Assembly (NCBI GenBank): GCA_902475785.1
Contig: CABSAN010000003.1
Location: 1 to 64,000 of the forward strand
Source: an uncultured Collinsella sp.
GTDB lineage: Bacteria > Actinomycetota > Coriobacteriia > Coriobacteriales > Coriobacteriaceae
DNA length: 64,000 nt
Direction of reading: 5' to 3'
Each line of letters opens with the position of its first letter. The first letter of the stretch is position 1. The position numbers and the translations under genes were made by a program. Of this stretch, positions 59,996 through 64,000 are shown piece after piece. The notes under the pieces were generated by a model that was given only the letters and a program-made list of their open reading frames with translations, did no database searches and was not told the DNA's origin.

Positions 59996-61131
59996 TCTAC
60001 CTTGATAACGCGGCGACGACTATGCACAAGCCGCAGGCGGTCATCGATGCCGTGACGCAGGCGATGTGCTCGCTCGGCAATGCCGGGCGCGGTGCGACGT
60101 CGGGCGCGCTCGACGCGGCACGCACGATTCACGGTTGCCGCACTAAGCTCGCGCGCCTGTTGGGCTGCCCGCGGGCTGACCATGTGTGCTTTACGCCTAA
60201 CTCGACAGCGGCGCTCAACACTGCCATTAACGGCGTAGTGCACTCCGGCGATCGTGTGGTTACGACGGTGCTCGAGCATAACTCCGTGCTGCGCCCGCTC
60301 AACCGCTTGGCGACGGAGCAGGGTGTGACGGTTGAGCATGCGGGCTGCGACGCAAACGGCGTGCTCGATTACGACGAGCTCGAGCGGCTAGTCACGCCCG
60401 GTACGCGCGCCGTGGTGGTGACACACGCCTCCAATGTGACCGGCAACGCGGTCGACATTGCGCGCGTGGCCGCCATGGCCCATGCGGCCGGCGCACTTGT
60501 GATTGTCGATGCCTCGCAGTCTGCCGGCGCGGCGCATATCGATATGCAGGCCATGGGGCTCGACGTCGTGTGCTTTACCGGCCACAAGGGGCTGATGGGC
60601 CCGCAGGGCACCGGCGGTCTGGCCGTGGCGGAGGGTGTCGACGTGGCGCCCTGGGCCGTGGGCGGCACGGGCGTGCACAGCTTCGATGCACTGCAGCCGC
60701 TTGAGTGGCCCACGCGCCTGGAGGCGGGCACGCTCAACGGTCACGGCATCGCGGGACTTTCCGCGGGTCTCGACTTTATCGAGGCCCAGGGTGGAGTCGA
60801 GGCGATTGCGGCTCGTGAGCGCGCTCTTGCCGAGCGTTTCCTCGCCGGTGTTCGCGAAATACCCGGCATTGCGCTCTACGGTGCGTTTGACCAACCCGCG
60901 CGCTCTGCGATCGTGTCGCTCAACGTGGGCGATATCGACTCTGCCGAGATCTCGGACGCGCTCATGCAAGGGTGGGGGATTGCGACCCGTCCCGGTGCCC
61001 ATTGCGCCCCGCTCATGCACCGTGCGCTGGGGACCGAGCGTCAGGGCGTCGTTCGTTTCTCGTTTGGGTATTTCAATACGGACGAAGAAGTCGACACCGC
61101 GATTGGCGCTTTGCGCGATTTAGCCTGCTAA
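59992..61131 (+). CDS. Class V aminotransferase, cysteine desulfurase/selenocysteine lyase-like
   Basis: 379 residues. IYLDNAATT at the N-terminus, NSTAALNTAING (~66), THASNVTGNAVDI (~144) and the PLP-lysine in CFTGHKGLMGPQGTG (~198); the late ATRPGAHCAPLMHRALG carries the reactive cysteine. It resembles the selenium-linked EF2568-type subfamily (TIGR01977). It likely mobilises Se or S from cysteine analogues for SelD. Coupled to DUF3343 by an ATGA overlap. Confidence 0.9.
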   Translation: MIYLDNAATTMHKPQAVIDAVTQAMCSLGNAGRGATSGALDAARTIHGCRTKLARLLGCPRADHVCFTPNSTAALNTAINGVVHSGDRVVTTVLEHNSVLRPLNRLATEQGVTVEHAGCDANGVLDYDELERLVTPGTRAVVVTHASNVTGNAVDIARVAAMAHAAGALVIVDASQSAGAAHIDMQAMGLDVVCFTGHKGLMGPQGTGGLAVAEGVDVAPWAVGGTGVHSFDALQPLEWPTRLEAGTLNGHGIAGLSAGLDFIEAQGGVEAIAARERALAERFLAGVREIPGIALYGAFDQPARSAIVSLNVGDIDSAEISDALMQGWGIATRPGAHCAPLMHRALGTERQGVVRFSFGYFNTDEEVDTAIGALRDLAC

Positions 61132-61154
61132 AGCTGCTAGACCGTTTATACTTG

Positions 61155-61190
61155 CGGGACGGGTCTTTTGCCCGTCCCGTTTTTGTTTTG
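61155..61190 (+). terminator. Terminator after the selenium operon
   Basis: CGGGACGGG/CCCGTCCCG stem, 7-nt loop and TTTTTGTTTT. It ends the transcription unit running from about 53 kb. Confidence 0.92.
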
Positions 61191-61207
61191 ATTCGAAAGG
61201 TGCTCTC

Positions 61208-62566
61208 ATGGCCTCATCCGCCTCGCGTGGTCTACGTTCCGACCATGTCGTTACCGTCGGCATCGCCCTGTTCTCGATGCTCTTTGGCGCCGGCAACCTC
61301 ATTATTCCGCCGCTGCTGGCGCTGCAGGCAGGCTCTGCCACGCCGGTTGCCATGCTCGGCTTTCTCATAGCTGCCATCGGCCTGCCCGTCATGGGCTTTA
61401 TCGCCGTGGCGCTTGCCGGAACGGCGCGCGAGCTTGCCGGCCGCGTGCATCCAAAGTTTGGCGAATTCTTCGTTGCGGCGGTCTATCTGGCCATCGGTCC
61501 GTGCCTGGCCATTCCTCGCACAAGCTCTACGGCCTTCGAAATGCTGGTGCCGCTGCTACCCGAGGGCGTTTCGCTCGGCACGGCACGTCTGGTGTTTGCC
61601 ATCGGGTTCTTCGTCGTCGCGTTTGTGCTCACGCTGCGTCCGGGTGTCATCACGCGCGTGCTCGGCCGCATTACGGGCCCCGCGCTCATTGCGCTCATCG
61701 TGCTGGTCGTGGGTGCTGCTGTGATCTCGCCGCTTGGTCCCGCTGCCGCGCCTCAGGCTCCCTACGATGCAGGCGCCGCCGTGCAGGGCTTTTTGACTGG
61801 CTATCAGACCATGGACCTGCTCGCGTCGCTCGCCTTCGGCATCATCATCGCCGAGACCATCCACGAGTTGGGTGTTACCGACGATAAGCGCGTGGCCTTC
61901 GAGATCTCACGCTCCGGTGTGATCGCTGGTGTGCTCATGGCCATCATCTACTGCGGCCTGGCGCTTGCAGGCATGCAACTCGGCACGGTTATGCCCGATG
62001 CCACCAACGGCGCCGCGATCCTTGCGCGTTCGGCCTCTATGCACTTTGGTCTTGCTGGCACGGTTGTCGTCTTTGCGATTTTCTTCCTCGCTTGCATGAA
62101 CGTGTGCATCGGCCTTATCAGCTGCTGCTCGCGTTACTTCTGCGAGACGTATGTGGTTAAAGGTGAAGCGGAGGTCTCCGAGGAGGCCATGCGCCGTCCC
62201 TTTGCGGTTCTCGCCTTTGTGTTCGCAGCGTTTTCGTGCGTGCTCTCCAACGTGGGCCTCGACGTAATCCTCATGTTCTCGGTGCCCATGCTCAATGCCT
62301 TGTACCCCGTTGCCATCGTGCTGGTACTGATGGGCCTGGTGCACGGTTTTTGCGACGCGCATCCGCAAGTGTGGGTTTGGGTCGGCGGCGTTGTCGCGGT
62401 GCAGAGCGTGATCACCTCGGTTCGCGATGCGTTCTTTGCGGGCGCGTGGCTGCCGTTTGATGCGCTGCCGCTGGCGGACATTGGAGCCGCGTGGGCGCCG
62501 GTCGCTGTGGTTGCCTTTGTGATCGGTCTGCTCCATAGTCGTTTTGTTGCACATTCGAGGAGCTAG
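61208..62566 (+). CDS. brnQ: Branched-chain amino acid transporter, BrnQ/LIVCS family
   Basis: 452 residues with about 12 helices. GIALFSMLFGAGNLIIPPLLALQAG near residue 17 is the LIVCS N-terminal signature; PRTSSTAFEMLVP (~100) and LLASLAFGIIIAETIHELGV (~200) also fit. Sodium- or proton-coupled uptake of Leu, Ile and Val. GAAAGGTG precedes the ATG. Confidence 0.92.
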   Translation: MASSASRGLRSDHVVTVGIALFSMLFGAGNLIIPPLLALQAGSATPVAMLGFLIAAIGLPVMGFIAVALAGTARELAGRVHPKFGEFFVAAVYLAIGPCLAIPRTSSTAFEMLVPLLPEGVSLGTARLVFAIGFFVVAFVLTLRPGVITRVLGRITGPALIALIVLVVGAAVISPLGPAAAPQAPYDAGAAVQGFLTGYQTMDLLASLAFGIIIAETIHELGVTDDKRVAFEISRSGVIAGVLMAIIYCGLALAGMQLGTVMPDATNGAAILARSASMHFGLAGTVVVFAIFFLACMNVCIGLISCCSRYFCETYVVKGEAEVSEEAMRRPFAVLAFVFAAFSCVLSNVGLDVILMFSVPMLNALYPVAIVLVLMGLVHGFCDAHPQVWVWVGGVVAVQSVITSVRDAFFAGAWLPFDALPLADIGAAWAPVAVVAFVIGLLHSRFVAHSRS

Positions 62567-62577
62567 GGTTTCTGCGC

Positions 62578-62606
62578 TTGCACAGGCGGGGAGTCTCCCC
62601 TATAAT
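62578..62606 (+). promoter_or_regulatory. Promoter for the tRNA pair
   Basis: Perfect TATAAT at 62601-62606 with TTGCAC (62578-62583) at 17-bp spacing, 52 bp before tRNA-Pro. Confidence 0.65.
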
Positions 62607-62657
62607 TTCCTTCGCTTTGGGACACGCAAGGTTTAGACCTTAGCTGCTCAACACCTT

Positions 62658-62734
62658 CGGGACGTGGCGCAGTTTGGTAGCGCGCCTGCTTTGGGAGCAG
62701 GATGTCGCAGGTTCAAATCCTGTCGTCCCGACCA
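62658..62734 (+). tRNA. tRNA-Pro (anticodon TGG), CCA encoded
   Basis: Acceptor CGGGACG pairs with CGTCCCG; D-arm GCGC-AGTTTGGTA-GCGC; anticodon stem CCTGC/GCAGG with loop TTTGGGA giving anticodon TGG; T-loop GGTTCAAATCC. The 3' CCA is encoded at 62732-62734. Confidence 0.97.
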
Positions 62735-62740
62735 TATCTT

Positions 62741-62814
62741 GCGGGCGTAGTTCAATGGTAGAACCCCAGCCTTCCAAGCTGATGACGCGGGTTCGATTCC
62801 CGTCGCCCGCTCCA
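62741..62814 (+). tRNA. tRNA-Gly (anticodon TCC), CCA encoded
   Basis: Acceptor GCGGGCG pairs with CGCCCGC; D-loop AATGGTA; anticodon loop CTTCCAA gives anticodon TCC; T-arm GCGGGTTCGATTCCCGT. The 3' CCA is encoded at 62812-62814. Co-transcribed with tRNA-Pro, six bases downstream. Confidence 0.97.
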
Positions 62815-62826
62815 TAAGATAGTTTT

Positions 62827-62863
62827 AACGGCTTTGGCTCCATTTGGTGTCAGAGCCGTTTTC
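62827..62863 (+). terminator. Terminator after tRNA-Gly
   Basis: 12-pair stem AACGGCTTTGGC/GTCAGAGCCGTT with two G-U pairs, 10-nt loop and a TTCATT tail. Confidence 0.75.
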
Positions 62864-63026
62864 ATTAGCGTGCCGGGCGACGGGAATCGAACCCGGCAGG
62901 GTGCGAAGCTGTGAAAATGCGTGAGCATTTTCCAGCGCAGCACGCAAGGGCCAATGGCCCGCAGCGAAACAAGGGTTTGCGAAGCAAACCCTTGGACTTC
63001 CCGTCGCCCGCTCCATAAGATAGACG

Positions 63027-63063
63027 AATGGCTCTGGTTCCTTTTGGGACCATAGCCATTTTC
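63027..63063 (+). terminator. Second, diverged copy of the tRNA terminator
   Basis: AATGGCTCTGGT/ACCATAGCCATT stem with one mismatch, 10-nt loop and a TTTTC tail. Its arms differ from the first copy but still pair. Confidence 0.65.
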
Positions 63064-63110
63064 GTAAGTGTACGGGGTGACGGGAGTCGATGTCGCCCCG
63101 CGCCCCACCT

Positions 63111-63179
63111 AAGTTGCGGTGAAATAGTTCCTTGATTAGCCGAAAAAGCTGTTATCCAGGAACTATTTCACCGCAACTT
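63111..63179. repeat. Dispersed inverted repeat, copy 3
   Basis: Perfect 22-bp arms (63111-63132 and 63158-63179) starting AAGTTGCGGTGAAATAGTTC, with a 25-nt centre. The outer 16 bp are identical to copy 2; the inner six differ but remain complementary. Confidence 0.93.
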
Positions 63180-63241
63180 ATTGAGGTCGAGCGGGCTGGG
63201 TCGATGATGGGTTCTGTTGTCGACAAGATGAGGACAGCCGG

Positions 63242-64000
63242 TCAGGAGTCTATGTAGGGTTTTGTGGTTGGTATACCGTAGCCGCGCATCATGGAGCCGA
63301 ACGCCTTGACATCGTAGGTGTCTGAGAGCTCGAAATGAATGACATTGTGGCCCATGGCACGCAGGTTCGCATCGCGCATGAGGGCAGCTCGATAGGTTTT
63401 TGCCGCCGCTTGCTCTGGATCATTTTGAGCTTCGTCTTCAAACTTACCCAGCCCATGCAGCTCTGCCAGCGTCCATAAGCCGTCTGGCAACTGCCAGCCA
63501 TAATCTGCTAGATAATAGCCAGCGTTTCCCGGTCGCGGTATCTCAACTTGAAGCTCAGGCGCAGCAACCCCAGCGAGAATCATCGCTGCTCTCGCCTCGG
63601 ACTCGCCGCCATTGTCTGATCTGCCGTCCATATGCTCAAAAACGTCAAAAGCACGTGCGATGCCATGCAGCCCTCGGCAATTTGCCTGCGCATATGCTCG
63701 CAGCTCTTCACGCTCGACACCGTACTCACGAGCCAACCCGTCGACATAACCCAGCGCATAGCGAAAAGCGGTCGTTCGGGCGATGTCGACCACCGTGCGA
63801 TATGGATCCGTTAACGTAAACGGGCCGAGCTGCCATACGTCGCCCGACCGCCAGCGTCGGTATTCAACGAATTCGTACATATCGCGTCTGGTGGAACGCG
63901 GCAGCAGCACTTGTACCTTGCCGAGAAGCGAATATGCAGAACCGATGCCATAGAGCAGTGCCGCCGTTGCTCCACAAAACACGGCATCCGGTTCAACGAC
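63242..64000 (-). CDS. Uncharacterised protein, possible AbiEi-like/DUF559-type nuclease relative, truncated by window edge
   Basis: At least 252 residues; the frame stays open to the window edge, so the N-terminus is missing. N-terminal half (PDAVFCGATAALLYGIG, PFTLTDPYRTVVDIART) resembles the predicted helix-turn-helix/AbiEi-type region of many actinobacterial proteins; the C-terminal part (ESEARAAMILAGVAAPELQVEI, YYLADYGWQLPDGLWTLAELHG) recalls the Vsr/DUF559-like nuclease fold they often carry. Assignment is tentative. It is alone on the minus strand after the tRNA repeats. Confidence 0.6.
   Translation of the reverse strand, partial: VVEPDAVFCGATAALLYGIGSAYSLLGKVQVLLPRSTRRDMYEFVEYRRWRSGDVWQLGPFTLTDPYRTVVDIARTTAFRYALGYVDGLAREYGVEREELRAYAQANCRGLHGIARAFDVFEHMDGRSDNGGESEARAAMILAGVAAPELQVEIPRPGNAGYYLADYGWQLPDGLWTLAELHGLGKFEDEAQNDPEQAAAKTYRAALMRDANLRAMGHNVIHFELSDTYDVKAFGSMMRGYGIPTTKPYIDS

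Larger units (their letters stand above)
62797..63091. repeat. Tandem duplication of the tRNA-Gly 3' end and its terminator
   Basis: The 26-bp 3' end of tRNA-Gly plus flank (62797-62822) is repeated exactly at 62998-63023. Each copy is followed by a diverged hairpin (62827-62863 and 63027-63063). An inverted 20-bp copy of the T arm and acceptor is at 62875-62894 (match to 62789-62808), with a degenerate version near 63077. The 100 bp in between hold three further small hairpins. Confidence 0.85.

Overview
The window looks like a chromosomal segment from a high-GC, strictly anaerobic gut actinobacterium of the Coriobacteriia, most likely Collinsella. The pointers are a division cluster with SepF, DivIVA and YggT but no FtsA, strong GC codon bias, many anaerobic and iron-sulfur or selenium functions, and the overall gene complement. 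The genus is inferred from general knowledge of protein families, not from a search.

Layout. 1-13.6 kb is the division and cell-wall (dcw) cluster: murG (partial), murC, murB, ftsQ, ftsZ, pgeF, yggS, sepF, yggT and divIVA. A complete high-affinity phosphate operon, pstSCAB-phoU, sits inside it between pgeF and yggS. 13.6-16.3 kb (minus strand) carries a nitroreductase and a low-affinity phosphate pair (DUF47 regulator and PiT permease). 16.5-19.7 kb has a small gene under a good LexA/SOS box, a Bax-inhibitor-1 protein, a PARG-like macrodomain protein and an SGNH hydrolase. 19.9-22.4 kb is thiC-thiD with a TPP riboswitch. 22.4-28.2 kb has a membrane-anchored unknown, yaaA, an M18 aminopeptidase and polA.

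28.5-33.1 kb is a HAD phosphatase followed by argG and argH, preceded by a short arginine-rich leader ORF that could be an attenuator. 33.4-39.9 kb has ndk, rpiB, a cysteine desulfidase-like gene, a HAD hydrolase, rpsA, RNase P RNA and a YigZ protein. 40-47.2 kb has a C-GCAxxG-C-C protein, an O-acetylhomoserine-type PLP enzyme, an MFS transporter, xpt, a GGQ release-factor-like rescue protein, a lipid kinase and a ClC channel.

47.4-52.8 kb is a molybdenum block: moeA, mogA/moaB, modA (predicted Tat lipoprotein), modB with an unusual exported N-terminal domain, and modC. 53-61.1 kb is the most distinctive part: two paralogous double-cubane-cluster (2-hydroxyacyl-CoA dehydratase D type) reductases, their ASKHA activase, a glycosyltransferase, and a selenium module of selD, yedF, DUF3343 and a class V aminotransferase. 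The selD gene has an in-frame TGA at codon 17, exactly at the catalytic Cys/Sec position, followed by a SECIS-like hairpin, so SelD itself is a selenoprotein. 61.2-64 kb has a BrnQ transporter, tRNA-Pro, tRNA-Gly with a duplicated 3' end, and a truncated uncharacterised gene.

The strongest non-coding signals are: (i) a family of three dispersed inverted repeats with conserved ends AAGTTGCGGTGAAATA and co-varying inner arms; (ii) two copies of a ~100-bp element directly after each double-cubane reductase gene; (iii) long perfect inverted repeats at 14.4 kb and 28.4 kb, the latter copying the 3' end of a gene; (iv) short ORFs with near-ideal Shine-Dalgarno sites and many arginine codons upstream of argG and of the reductase operon; and (v) dyad operators in front of modA and of the reductase operon. 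No CRISPR array, insertion sequence or prophage was seen.
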